NCBI GenBank assembly: GCA_964608185.1
Contig: CAZSMR010000014.1
Location: 1-30,296, forward strand
Direction of reading: 5' to 3'
Source: Porticoccus sp964608185
GTDB lineage: Bacteria > Pseudomonadota > Gammaproteobacteria > Pseudomonadales > Porticoccaceae
DNA: 30,296 bases
Part shown: in pieces, positions 16,452 through 24,546 of the stretch
How positions within the stretch are numbered: position 1 is the stretch's first letter
Layout of the letters: the number at the start of each line of letters is the position of its first letter
The notes under the pieces: generated by a model
Seen by the model: only the letters and a program-made list of their open reading frames with translations
What the model was told of the DNA's origin: nothing
Database searches by the model: none
Position numbers and translations under genes: made by a program

Positions 16452-17207
16452 ATGTCCCGTGATATAGCACCAGATTTAAGACGAATAAGATTATTCTTAA
16501 CAAATCCACATCCTTGTAGCTATATACCAGGAAATGAGGCCACAACTGCCTTTGTTGCGTCAACTGATCCAAATTTAGAAGTGGTATCACATATTGAGGT
16601 AGATTCAACACTTTACTCTCAGTTGTCCGATATGGGCTTTAGAAGAAGTGGCCAATATTTTTATTCACCAAGATGTAAATCCTGTAATGCTTGCATATCA
16701 GCAAGGGTGCCAATCAATACATTCGAATATAGTAGACAGCAAAAACGCTGTATTAAGAGGAATGGAGACTTAACTGTAACGCTATCAACGACAGTTGACG
16801 AACAGGAACATTATCCTCTGTACAAAAGGTACATTAATACAAGGCATGCTGATGGAGATATGTACCCACCAAGTATGCCACAATTTAGAGACTTTATAGG
16901 GAATCTTCGTGAATACACTAAGATGCTAGAAGTTAGACTCCATGGTGAGCTAGTTGCTGCTGGAGTTGTCGATTATCTTGATGATGGACTTTCAGCAATT
17001 TATAGTTATTACTCGACTGAACCACAACATAAAAATAGGAGTCTGGGGACATTTTCTGTTTTATCTCAAATCGCCATAGCAAAAGAAATAGGGTTATCTT
17101 ACCTATATCTTGGGTATTGGATAAAAGATAGCCCAAAAATGGCATATAAGTCTAATTATAGGCCTCTAGAAATACTCAAAGATAGACAATGGGTCCTGCT
17201 TGATTGA
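16452..17207 (+). CDS. bpt: Aspartate/glutamate leucyltransferase (Bpt/Ate family)
   Basis: Transfers Leu from leucyl-tRNA to proteins with N-terminal Asp or Glu, creating N-degrons read by ClpS. About 251 residues. Seen: NPHPCSYIPGNEATTAF, the MGFRRSGQYFYSPRCKSCNACISARVPI block with the CxxCxxC cysteines of the ATE family, and the GNAT-like C-terminal half with GDMYPP, YYSTEPQHKNRSLGTFSVL and YLYLGYWIKDSPKMAYKSNYRP. A TTG at 16434 would add six residues, but ATG 16452 agrees better with the usual N-terminus (first conserved residues close to the start). It lies between aat and infA as in Pseudomonas. Arginyltransferase activity is less likely in a gammaproteobacterium. Confidence 0.95.
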   Translation: MSRDIAPDLRRIRLFLTNPHPCSYIPGNEATTAFVASTDPNLEVVSHIEVDSTLYSQLSDMGFRRSGQYFYSPRCKSCNACISARVPINTFEYSRQQKRCIKRNGDLTVTLSTTVDEQEHYPLYKRYINTRHADGDMYPPSMPQFRDFIGNLREYTKMLEVRLHGELVAAGVVDYLDDGLSAIYSYYSTEPQHKNRSLGTFSVLSQIAIAKEIGLSYLYLGYWIKDSPKMAYKSNYRPLEILKDRQWVLLD

Positions 17208-17273
17208 CTTTATGTTTTTTTCAGGCAGAATGCGGCTGAACTGTTAAACCGTAACCTCCAAAAAGAGTAAATT

Positions 17274-17492
17274 ATGCCTAAAGAAGAACAAATAGAAATG
17301 GAAGGTGAAGTAATAGATACTCTTCCAAATACAACCTTCCGTGTGAAGCTAGAAAATGAACATGTTGTTCTCGCACACATATCTGGAAAGATGCGAAAAA
17401 ATTATATTCGTATCCTCACTGGTGATACAGTCAGAGTTGAACTTAGCCCCTACGATTTATCTAAAGGAAGAATAACCTACCGAGCAAGATGA
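17274..17492 (+). CDS. infA: Translation initiation factor IF-1
   Basis: A 72-residue single OB-fold protein that binds the ribosomal A site during initiation. Typical IF-1 blocks are seen: IEMEGEVIDTLPNTTFRVKLEN, HISGKMRKNYIRILTGDTV and VELSPYDLSKGRITYRAR, with the C-terminus complete. The ribosome site is in AAAAAGAG just upstream. It lies 66 bp after bpt; its stop is 5 bp before the N gap, so any terminator is hidden. Confidence 0.98.
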   Translation: MPKEEQIEMEGEVIDTLPNTTFRVKLENEHVVLAHISGKMRKNYIRILTGDTVRVELSPYDLSKGRITYRAR

Positions 17493-17497
17493 TCTTT

Positions 17498-17597
17498 NNN
17501 NNNNNNNNNNNNNNNNNNNNNNNNNNNNNNNNNNNNNNNNNNNNNNNNNNNNNNNNNNNNNNNNNNNNNNNNNNNNNNNNNNNNNNNNNNNNNNNNN
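17498..17597. other. Assembly gap (100 N) between infA and clpA
   Basis: Exactly 100 N, the conventional placeholder for a gap of unknown size. It removes the last codons of clpA and the convergent infA/clpA junction. In E. coli this junction carries a serine tRNA gene (serW). No sequence can be read here. Confidence 0.98.
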
Positions 17598-19837
17598 GTT
17601 TCTGTTTGAATGTCATCATTTTCAACAAACACTTTAATAGTTCCGCCGTTGGCAAGACTTCCAAATAGAACCTGTTCAGAGAGCGGTTTTTTAATTTTTT
17701 CAAGGATTAATCTCTGCATCGGTCGTGCACCCATTTTTTCATCATAGCCATGGAGTGCAAGCCATTCTCTAGCTTCTTGATCTACTTCTAATACAACACG
17801 TTTATCGTCTAATTGTTGTTGCAGTTGACACAAAAACTTATCGACAACTGTATTGATAACATTGGTTCCTAGAGGGCGAAATTGGATGATACTATCAAGA
17901 CGATTCCGAAACTCAGGTGTAAATAAATTTTTAAGGGCTTCCATTCCGTCACTTTTATGATCCTGCTTTGCAAAGCCCATGGATGAGCGACTCATTTCTT
18001 GTGATCCAGCATTCGTGGTCATAATAAGTATCACATTCCTAAAGTCAGCTTTACGACCATTATTATCTGTCAAGGTTCCATGATCCATGACCTGTAGTAG
18101 CAAATTAAACACCTCTGGATGGGCTTTTTCTATCTCATCTAACAATATAACTGCATAGGGGTTCTTGGTAACAGCATCCGTTAAAAGTCCACCTTGATCA
18201 AAACCGACATAGCCTGGAGGAGCTCCAATTAATCTTGAAACGGTATGACGCTCCATATATTCAGACATATCGAACCTTAGCATCTCTATACCCATGATCT
18301 CAGATAACTGCTTGGATAACTCTGTTTTACCAACACCTGTAGGTCCTGCGAACAAAAATGATCCAATTGGTTTTCCTGAATCTCTAAGGCCTGCGCGTGA
18401 GAGCTTAATAGAGCTGGCTATAGCAGATATTGCTTCATTCTGGCCAAAAACAACCATTTTTAAATTTTCTTCAAGATTTTCAAGTTGAATCATATCTGAT
18501 GAAGATATACTTTTAGTTGGTATTCTTGCAATTTTTGCAACAATTGTTTCAATATCTGAAATACCAATCAATTTTTTTCGTTTAGATGGAGATAACAACT
18601 GTTGATGGGCTCCTGCCTCGTCAATAACATCAATAGCTTTATCTGGTAAATATCGATCTGTTATATGTCGTGAAGCTAGATTTACTGCTGTTTTAAGTGC
18701 AGACTGAGAAAAACGCAACTTGTGATGCTCTTCAAATCTTGACTTCAAGCCCTTAAGTATTTCTATAGCCTCATCAATAGAAGGCTCTGGGACATCTATT
18801 TTTTGGAAGCGTCTTGATAGCGCCCTATCCTTCTCAAACACACCTCTATATTCTTGATAAGTTGTAGAACCTATACAGCGTATATTGCCTGATGTAAGAA
18901 TGGGCTTAAGTAAATTCGAGGCATCCATTACGCCACCTGAAGTTGCACCTGCACCAATAATAGTGTGTATTTCATCAATAAAAAGAATCGCTCCATCTTT
19001 TGCTTTAAGCTCTGCAAGAATACCCTTGAAACGTTTTTCAAAATCACCTCTATATTTAGTACCAGCAAGTAAATCTCCTACATCAAGGGAGTAAACTACT
19101 GCATCTTGGAGAACATCAGCTACATTTCCATCAACGATCATTTTAGCTAAGCCCTCAGCTATAGCTGTTTTTCCAACACCAGCCTCTCCGACTAGTAATG
19201 GGTTATTTTTTCGGCGGCGGGCTAAAATTTGTGAAACTCTTTCAATTTCGTGAGCTCGGCCTATGAGAGGGTCAATGTTTCCTTCTTGAGCTTCGATATT
19301 CAAGTTTGTGGTGAACTGCTCCAGCAAACTTGCTTTTTTTGTATTTTTAGCTTCTGAAGGATTGCTGGGATCAAGATTATCCAGATCATCTTCAGATTCA
19401 TCTGTATATCCTGAAACACCATGGGATATAACATTAACTATATCGATTCTATTAATACTCTGTGCGTGCAAAAAATACACTGACTGGCTTTCTTGCTCGC
19501 TGAATATTGCTACAAGCACATTGCATCCTTCAACTTCCTTATTGCCTGATGATTGAACATGAAAGACAGCTCGCTGTAAAACTCTCTGGAAGCCTAATGT
19601 TGGTCGTACAGATTGATCTTCATCATTTTCTTCTATCTGTGGTGTTGCATCTATAAACTCTTCTAGGTCTTTTTTTAATACTTCTACGTCTGCACCACAT
19701 GATTTTAAGATACTTACAGCTGATTCATTATCAAGAAGAGCCAAAAATAAATGTTCTACTGTCATGAATTCATGACGCTTTTCAGTAGCGTACTTATAGG
19801 CATCATTAAGAGTTAGCTCTAGTTCTTTACTTAACAT
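17598..19837 (-). CDS. clpA: ATP-dependent protease ATPase subunit ClpA (3' end lost in gap)
   Basis: A two-ring AAA+ unfoldase that feeds ClpP and takes N-degron substrates from ClpS. 746 residues are readable; E. coli ClpA has 758, so only a short tail is missing, and the true stop lies in the N run. Seen: the N-domain repeats (1 to ~145), an acidic linker (SEDDLDNLDPSNPSE), Walker A1 GEAGVGKTA (K223) with DEIHTIIGAG, and Walker A2 GPTGVGKTE near residue 500 with ILLDEIEKAHPEVF. The C-terminal sensor region is FTPEFRNRLD and GARPMQRLI. The ClpP-docking loop reads SMGF where E. coli has IGL and Pseudomonas IGF. It follows clpS by 23 bp on the same strand. Confidence 0.97.
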
Positions 19838-19860
19838 AAAAACCTCAATATTTTGTGTAA

Positions 19861-20211
19861 TTAATCTTGAACTGGTTCAATTTCGCATTTAAGCGGATGG
19901 TCGTTATCACGAGCAAATTGCGAAACTTGTTGCGCTTTTGTTTCTGCTATATCACGAACATATACGGCGCAGACAGCTTTACCTTCTGTATGGACTTTAA
20001 GCATTACTCTTGTAGCAGCATCATAGTTCATAGAGAAAATTTGTTTTAAAAGAACGACGACAAACTCCATCGGAGTGTAGTCATCATTAAATATCACTAC
20101 CTTGTAAAGAGACGGTTTTTTTAGCTTTGGTTTTGATTCTTCTACAACTGCAGTTGTATCGTCACCAAAATCATAGTTGTCATCAGAATCGTTACTGACA
20201 AGCCTTATCAT
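19861..20211 (-). CDS. clpS: ATP-dependent Clp protease adaptor ClpS
   Basis: The N-recognin that binds proteins with N-terminal Leu, Phe, Tyr or Trp and delivers them to ClpA. 116 residues, with an acidic flexible N-terminal 30 residues. Seen: YKVVIFNDDYTPMEFVV, giving N42, D43, D44 and gate residue M48, and KVHTEGKAVCAVY with H74. These residues bind the alpha-amino group and form the specificity pocket. No Shine-Dalgarno is visible before ATG 20211. It is upstream of clpA in the same direction and close to aat and bpt, so the whole N-degron pathway except ClpP is in this cluster. Confidence 0.96.
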   Translation of the reverse strand: MIRLVSNDSDDNYDFGDDTTAVVEESKPKLKKPSLYKVVIFNDDYTPMEFVVVLLKQIFSMNYDAATRVMLKVHTEGKAVCAVYVRDIAETKAQQVSQFARDNDHPLKCEIEPVQD

Positions 20212-20498
20212 GAAAAAGTATCCATATATGTAGTTAAAAATTTATACAATGCTTGCTATGCACTCCTTTAGAGTCTATATAAAGTAAGTTATTATTTTGC
20301 ATTTAGTCACAAGAGCTAAAAATATGCAATCTAAGCACCACATCGTCTTATGCTTACTCTAATGGTTTATATTGGGCTGAAATATCCGAATTTCAAGGTG
20401 AATATTAGCAAATATAGGTATATTTCGTTAAAATTTTTGAGCTATGTAGCAGATAGCCCATTATAACTATTATTTTTCAAAAATTATTAGGATTTTTA
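20212..20498. promoter_or_regulatory. Divergent intergenic region, clpS / rluE
   Basis: 287 bp without a gene, serving clpS (-) and rluE (+). For rluE, TTGAGC (20437-20442) and TATAAC (20462-20467) are a weak promoter pair with 19-bp spacing; AGGA lies before its ATG. For clpS a TATAAA on the minus strand lies about 35 nt upstream of the gene. In Pseudomonas this position holds cspD, icd and idh; no trace of any of these is readable here. Confidence 0.4.
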
Positions 20499-21044
20499 AT
20501 GATTGATCTCATAGTTTTTAATAAGCCATATGGTATTTTGAGTCAATTTTCTGATCGTGACGGACATCTGGGCTTAAAAGGCTACATAAACTTACCTGGC
20601 ATTTATCCAATGGGTAGGCTTGATCGTGACTCTGAGGGCCTTTTATTGCTATCAAATGATGGAAAATTACAGGCAAAAATCTCAGATCCAAAGTATAAAA
20701 TGGAAAAAATTTATCTAGTACAAGTTGAAGGAGAAATTACTACAGCAGCAATCAAGTCTCTGATGTCTGGTATTATGCTTAATGATGGCATGACCCTTCC
20801 TGCTAAAGCACAAAAACTAACTGAGCCCCAAGTTTGGCCAAGAGAGCCTCCGATTCGATTTAGAAAACACTTACCAACAAGCTGGTTAGAGCTTCGTATT
20901 AAAGAAGGTAGAAATAGGCAAGTTAGAAGGATGACTGCATCAACAGGATTTCCAACTCTTCGACTAATTCGAAAAAGTATTGGTCCATGGAAACTTGGAA
21001 ATATTAAATCTGGCAAATATCATCATCAAAAAGTAAGCTTATAG
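20499..21044 (+). CDS. rluE: 23S rRNA pseudouridine synthase, RluE type
   Basis: A RsuA/RluB/E/F-family pseudouridine synthase of 181 residues; RluE converts U2457 of 23S rRNA. Seen: the N-terminal FNKPYGILSQFSD, the catalytic motif GRLDRDSEGLLLLSNDG with the family Asp, the YLVQVEGEI strand, and the C-terminal LRIKEGRNRQVRRMTASTGFPTLRLIR. There is no N-terminal S4 RNA-binding domain, which is what separates RluE from RsuA, RluB and RluF and fits the short length. AGGA lies six nt before the ATG. It is the first gene of the + strand run leading to purB and is separated from mnmA by about 100 bp. Confidence 0.93.
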   Translation: MIDLIVFNKPYGILSQFSDRDGHLGLKGYINLPGIYPMGRLDRDSEGLLLLSNDGKLQAKISDPKYKMEKIYLVQVEGEITTAAIKSLMSGIMLNDGMTLPAKAQKLTEPQVWPREPPIRFRKHLPTSWLELRIKEGRNRQVRRMTASTGFPTLRLIRKSIGPWKLGNIKSGKYHHQKVSL

Positions 21045-21147
21045 AAAACTAAAAAGAAATAAAGATTGTACAAACATAAAAAAATATTTAGCTATTAATG
21101 AGTATTGATTGGATTTGCTGGTAGCCATCGGTATGATCATTACATAT

Positions 21148-22284
21148 ATGCATATCCCAAAGAAAAAAGGTAATCTCAACCATAATTCTCCTAAAATTAA
21201 AGTTATTGTTGGGATGTCTGGTGGTGTCGATTCCTCAGTAACAGCTCTTTTATTACAACAGCAAGGTTATTCTGTTGAAGGTCTCTTTATGAAGAACTGG
21301 GATGAAGACGACGATACAGATTATTGCACAGCGCAGCAAGATATGCTGGATGCTCAATCAGTAGCTGATTTATTAAAAATTCCCCTACATACCGCAAACT
21401 TCGCTTCTGAATACTGGGATAACGTATTTGAAAATTTTTTATCATCATACAGAAATGGAAGAACTCCTAATCCTGACGTTCTATGCAACAAAGAAATTAA
21501 ATTTAAAGTTTTTCTAGATTATGCTGAAATATTAGGAGCAGATTTCATAGCAACAGGCCACTATGCCCAAAAGTCAGAAAAAAATGGTCATACATACTTA
21601 TTAAAAGGGTCTGATGACAATAAGGATCAAAGTTATTTTTTGCATGCTGTAAATGAAAGTGCATTTTCTCGAACTTTATTCCCAATTGGTGGAATGATGA
21701 AAACTCAGGTTAGGAAAATTGCAGAAAAATATAAGCTATCGACTGCTAAGAAAAAAGATTCTACTGGGATATGCTTTATTGGTGAGAGAAGATTTAAGGA
21801 TTTTCTTCAAAAATATTTACCAGCTCAACCAGGAAACATTGAGTGCTCTGAAGGTAAAATTATTGGCCAGCACTTTGGCCTGATGTACCATACACTTGGG
21901 CAACGACAGGGTTTAGGAATTGGAGGACTAAAAGATTCAGATAATAGCCCTTGGTATGTAGCTAAAAAAGATTTATCACGCAATGTACTTATTGTAGTAC
22001 AAGGAACAAATCACCCACTACTGTTTTCAAATAAACTCATAGTATCAAATCTTTACTGGATCAACGAACCACCAATAGAAATAAAAAATAAAAAGCGTGA
22101 TGGATTTTTCTGTCTGGCAAAAACTCGTTATCGCCAAGCTGATCAGGCGTGCAATATCACTCATACAAATGAAGGATATCAAATTATATTCTCTAATCCA
22201 CAAAGAGCACTCACACCCGGGCAATCAGTTGTGCTTTATCAAAAAAATATATGTCTTGGTGGAGGTATAATTGAGCAAACATAA
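21148..22284 (+). CDS. mnmA: tRNA-specific 2-thiouridylase MnmA
   Basis: Makes 2-thiouridine at wobble position 34 of Lys, Glu and Gln tRNAs using sulfur relayed by the Tus proteins. Seen: the PP-loop VIVGMSGGVDSSV, FMKNWDEDDDTDYC, the catalytic cysteine in PDVLCNKEIKF, the second cysteine in DSTGICFIGERRF, the MYHTLGQRQGLGIGG segment, and the C-terminal LTPGQSVVLY and CLGGGIIEQ. The start is uncertain. The open frame begins at a TTG (21109, weak GAG six nt upstream); ATG 21133 and ATG 21148 lie inside. I chose 21148 because it gives the N-terminus nearest the usual length before the PP-loop; none of the three has a good ribosome site. hflD follows after about 40 bp. Confidence 0.95.
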   Translation: MHIPKKKGNLNHNSPKIKVIVGMSGGVDSSVTALLLQQQGYSVEGLFMKNWDEDDDTDYCTAQQDMLDAQSVADLLKIPLHTANFASEYWDNVFENFLSSYRNGRTPNPDVLCNKEIKFKVFLDYAEILGADFIATGHYAQKSEKNGHTYLLKGSDDNKDQSYFLHAVNESAFSRTLFPIGGMMKTQVRKIAEKYKLSTAKKKDSTGICFIGERRFKDFLQKYLPAQPGNIECSEGKIIGQHFGLMYHTLGQRQGLGIGGLKDSDNSPWYVAKKDLSRNVLIVVQGTNHPLLFSNKLIVSNLYWINEPPIEIKNKKRDGFFCLAKTRYRQADQACNITHTNEGYQIIFSNPQRALTPGQSVVLYQKNICLGGGIIEQT

Positions 22285-22326
22285 AATCCCAAAAACAAAT
22301 AACAAATACTATAAGTTGAGTATCTT

Positions 22327-22971
22327 TTGATTTTTAAGAAACCTTCTCAAGATCAGATTTTAGTTTTGTCTAGTATTTTTCAATCCTGTTACCTTGTCGA
22401 TCAGTTGTCTCATAAGGGAGTGGTGCCTGAAAAAGACTTTACGAAAAGCATGGAGATTTTATTCCATCAAAATCCAAAAAATATGCAAGCTATTTTTGGA
22501 TCACCAGAAAACCTCCACTATGGAGTCAAATCTATACAAGAGTTGCTAACTTCCGGAGCAAATAGAAAGACACCTGATACACTACGTTATGCTATTGGGG
22601 TAATGCATTTAGCAAAAAAATTAAGCAAAAATAAAAAAATGTCTACTGCAATCAAAAAAAGTATTAAAGATTCAATGACACAAATAGAATATTTTTCGAT
22701 TGCTCATGCCAATGTCATAGCAAGCACCGCCCAAATCTACCAAGATACTTTTGGTACTTTTTTTTATAGGATAAATGTTCATGGGCATATTGATTTTTTA
22801 AACCAAGAGTTTATTGTCGCACGCATAAGATGTTTATTGTTTTCTGCTATACGCTCGTCTATGCTTTTTCATCAAATCGGCGGACGAAGATATCAATTAA
22901 TCTTTAATAAAAAATATATACTAGATGAACTGGCAAAGTTAGCTTCGGCATTTTGTACGTCACAAAACTAA
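22327..22971 (+). CDS. hflD: HflD homolog (high-frequency lysogenization protein)
   Basis: A 214-residue alpha-helical protein of the HflD family, membrane-associated in E. coli, where it binds phage lambda CII; its wider cellular role is unclear. Recognised by SIFQSCYLVDQLSHKG, NPKNMQAIFGSPENLHYGVKSI, and the C-terminal RCLLFSAIRSSMLFHQIGGRRYQLIF, which match the E. coli protein block by block, and by its place between mnmA and purB. The start is TTG 22327: an in-frame stop lies at 22312-22314 and there is no ATG before residue ~45, so TTG is the only normal start that keeps the conserved N-terminus. GAG at 22318-22320 can act as ribosome site. Confidence 0.92.
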   Translation: MIFKKPSQDQILVLSSIFQSCYLVDQLSHKGVVPEKDFTKSMEILFHQNPKNMQAIFGSPENLHYGVKSIQELLTSGANRKTPDTLRYAIGVMHLAKKLSKNKKMSTAIKKSIKDSMTQIEYFSIAHANVIASTAQIYQDTFGTFFYRINVHGHIDFLNQEFIVARIRCLLFSAIRSSMLFHQIGGRRYQLIFNKKYILDELAKLASAFCTSQN

Positions 22972-22978
22972 ACCGTTA

Positions 22979-22994
22979 GCATGCATGCATGCAT
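22979..22994. repeat. (GCAT)4 tandem tetranucleotide repeat
   Basis: Four perfect copies of GCAT (22979-22994) begin 7 bases after the hflD stop. The unit is self-complementary in phase, so the tract is also a 14-bp palindrome core and can form a hairpin. No T-run follows directly, so a terminator role is doubtful. Confidence 0.8.
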
Positions 22995-23011
22995 AGGGAG
23001 TATATTTTTAG

Positions 23012-23074
23012 GATCAAAGTGTACTTACTTCTGAAACAACATGAGAATTATTGTAAGATTTACTTACTTTGATC
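23012..23074. repeat. Inverted and direct repeats upstream of purB
   Basis: GATCAAAGT (23012-23020) and ACTTTGATC (23066-23074) are perfect 9-bp inverted arms 45 bp apart. Between and overlapping them, TACTTACTT occurs twice as a direct repeat (23022-23030 and 23061-23069). The set lies 48-110 bp before the purB start, where a promoter and operator are expected. It does not match the PurR box I know. Confidence 0.6.
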
Positions 23075-23121
23075 AGATTTATTATTAATGGGCGTCAAAC
23101 ACCCCGCTACCGGAATTAGCA

Positions 23122-24489
23122 ATGAAACTATCAAATTTAACAGCGATATCTCCAGTGGATGGCCGCTATGGTTCCAAAACCGAGGGCCTGCGATCTATTT
23201 TTAGTGAGTATGCTTTAATAAAAAATCGTGTTCATGTAGAAGTGTGCTGGTTAAAAAAATTAGCTACTCATTCTGAAATAAAAGAAATACCAATCCTCAA
23301 TACCAAAGACAGACTTGCACTCGAAGCAGTATCTTTAGAGTTTGATCAAAAAGATGCATTACGTGTGAAAGAAATCGAGAAAACCACAAACCACGACGTT
23401 AAAGCTATAGAGTACTTCATAAAAGAAAGAATTTCAGAGAACACGGCGTTATCTAAAATTTCTGAATTTGTGCACTTTGCGTGCACTTCAGAGGATATAA
23501 ACAATCTCTCTCATGCGCTAATGCTAAAAGAAGGAAGAGATAACTTTTTGTTGCCTACTGCTGAAAAAATAATAATAAAAATTTCAGATTTAGCAAGAAA
23601 ATATGCTGATATTCCAATGCTCTCACATACACATGGACAGGCAGCTTCTCCTACGACAGTAGGCAAAGAGTTTGCTAATGTTTCTTATCGATTAAATCGC
23701 CAAGTAGAGCAAATAAAAAACATACCCCTGTTAGGAAAAATTAATGGCGCGGTCGGCAACTATAATGCTCATTTATTGGCCTACCCGGACATAGACTGGG
23801 AGTACAATGCTAGAGAATTCGTAACTAGTCTCGGACTAAGTTGGAACTCTTACACCACACAAATAGAGCCCCATGACTATATTGCTGAGTTATTTGATGC
23901 AATCGCTCGCTTCAATAACATCTTAATAGACTTCAATAGAGATATGTGGGGTTACATATCATTGGGTTACTTTAAGCAAAAAACAGTGAGTGGTGAAATA
24001 GGATCATCAACTATGCCGCACAAGGTCAATCCAATAGATTTTGAAAATTCTGAAGGAAATCTAGGTCTAGCAAATGCATTATTTAGTCATCTAGCCACAA
24101 AATTACCTATTTCTCGCTGGCAACGTGATTTAACTGATTCTACAGTCCTTCGCAACATGGGTGTAGGGTTTGGGTATAGCGAAATAGCCTATCAATCTGT
24201 CCTAAAAGGAATAAATAAGTTAGAGGTCAATCATCAGTGCTTAGCTGATGATTTAAACGATAAATGGGAGGTTCTATCTGAGCCGATCCAGACAGTTATG
24301 CGTCGGTATGATATACCCGAGCCCTATGAAAAACTCAAAAATCTTACTAGAGGCAAAAGTATCACCAAAGAGTTATTACTTAAGTTTATTGAAACTTTAG
24401 AAATACCCGAAAAAGCGAAAATAAAACTTCAAGAGCTTACCCCCGAAAATTATACTGGAAATGCCGCCGATCAAGCTAAAAATATATAA
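23122..24489 (+). CDS. purB: Adenylosuccinate lyase
   Basis: A fumarase/aspartase superfamily enzyme of 455 residues that releases fumarate from SAICAR and from adenylosuccinate in purine synthesis. Seen: the N-terminal LTAISPVDGRYGSKTEGLRS typical of the proteobacterial long form, HFACTSEDINNLSHALML, MLSHTHGQAASPTTVGKE with the catalytic His, and the superfamily signature GEIGSSTMPHKVNPIDFENSEGN with the catalytic Ser loop. Length matches the E. coli enzyme (456). GGA lies a few bases before the ATG. An inverted/direct repeat set sits upstream. The hflD-purB order is the same in E. coli and Pseudomonas. Confidence 0.98.
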   Translation: MKLSNLTAISPVDGRYGSKTEGLRSIFSEYALIKNRVHVEVCWLKKLATHSEIKEIPILNTKDRLALEAVSLEFDQKDALRVKEIEKTTNHDVKAIEYFIKERISENTALSKISEFVHFACTSEDINNLSHALMLKEGRDNFLLPTAEKIIIKISDLARKYADIPMLSHTHGQAASPTTVGKEFANVSYRLNRQVEQIKNIPLLGKINGAVGNYNAHLLAYPDIDWEYNAREFVTSLGLSWNSYTTQIEPHDYIAELFDAIARFNNILIDFNRDMWGYISLGYFKQKTVSGEIGSSTMPHKVNPIDFENSEGNLGLANALFSHLATKLPISRWQRDLTDSTVLRNMGVGFGYSEIAYQSVLKGINKLEVNHQCLADDLNDKWEVLSEPIQTVMRRYDIPEPYEKLKNLTRGKSITKELLLKFIETLEIPEKAKIKLQELTPENYTGNAADQAKNI

Positions 24490-24546
24490 AAAACTAACTT
24501 TGGTTATATCAAAAAATTTAAGCCGTACTTTGTAAAGGATTTTTTA

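Noticed and set aside
17461..17597. Apparent extension of clpA through the N run to near infA
   Set aside because: The reading frame is open only because N cannot encode stops; the real clpA end is unknown, and the family length predicts a stop soon after 17598.
20209..20228. Five-codon frame (ATG GAT ACT TTT TCA TGA) whose stop overlaps the clpS ATG on the minus strand
   Set aside because: The ATGA overlap looks like coupling, but the mini-frame has no ribosome site and such overlaps are common in AT-rich DNA.
21099..21125. Eight-codon frame MSIDWICW just before mnmA as a leader peptide
   Set aside because: No regulatory codon run and no attenuator hairpin after it; more likely chance.
23088..23210. 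Short open frame starting MGVKHPATGISNET in another frame over the purB start
   Set aside because: It overlaps the purB 5' end, has no ribosome site and no recognisable product; chance frame.
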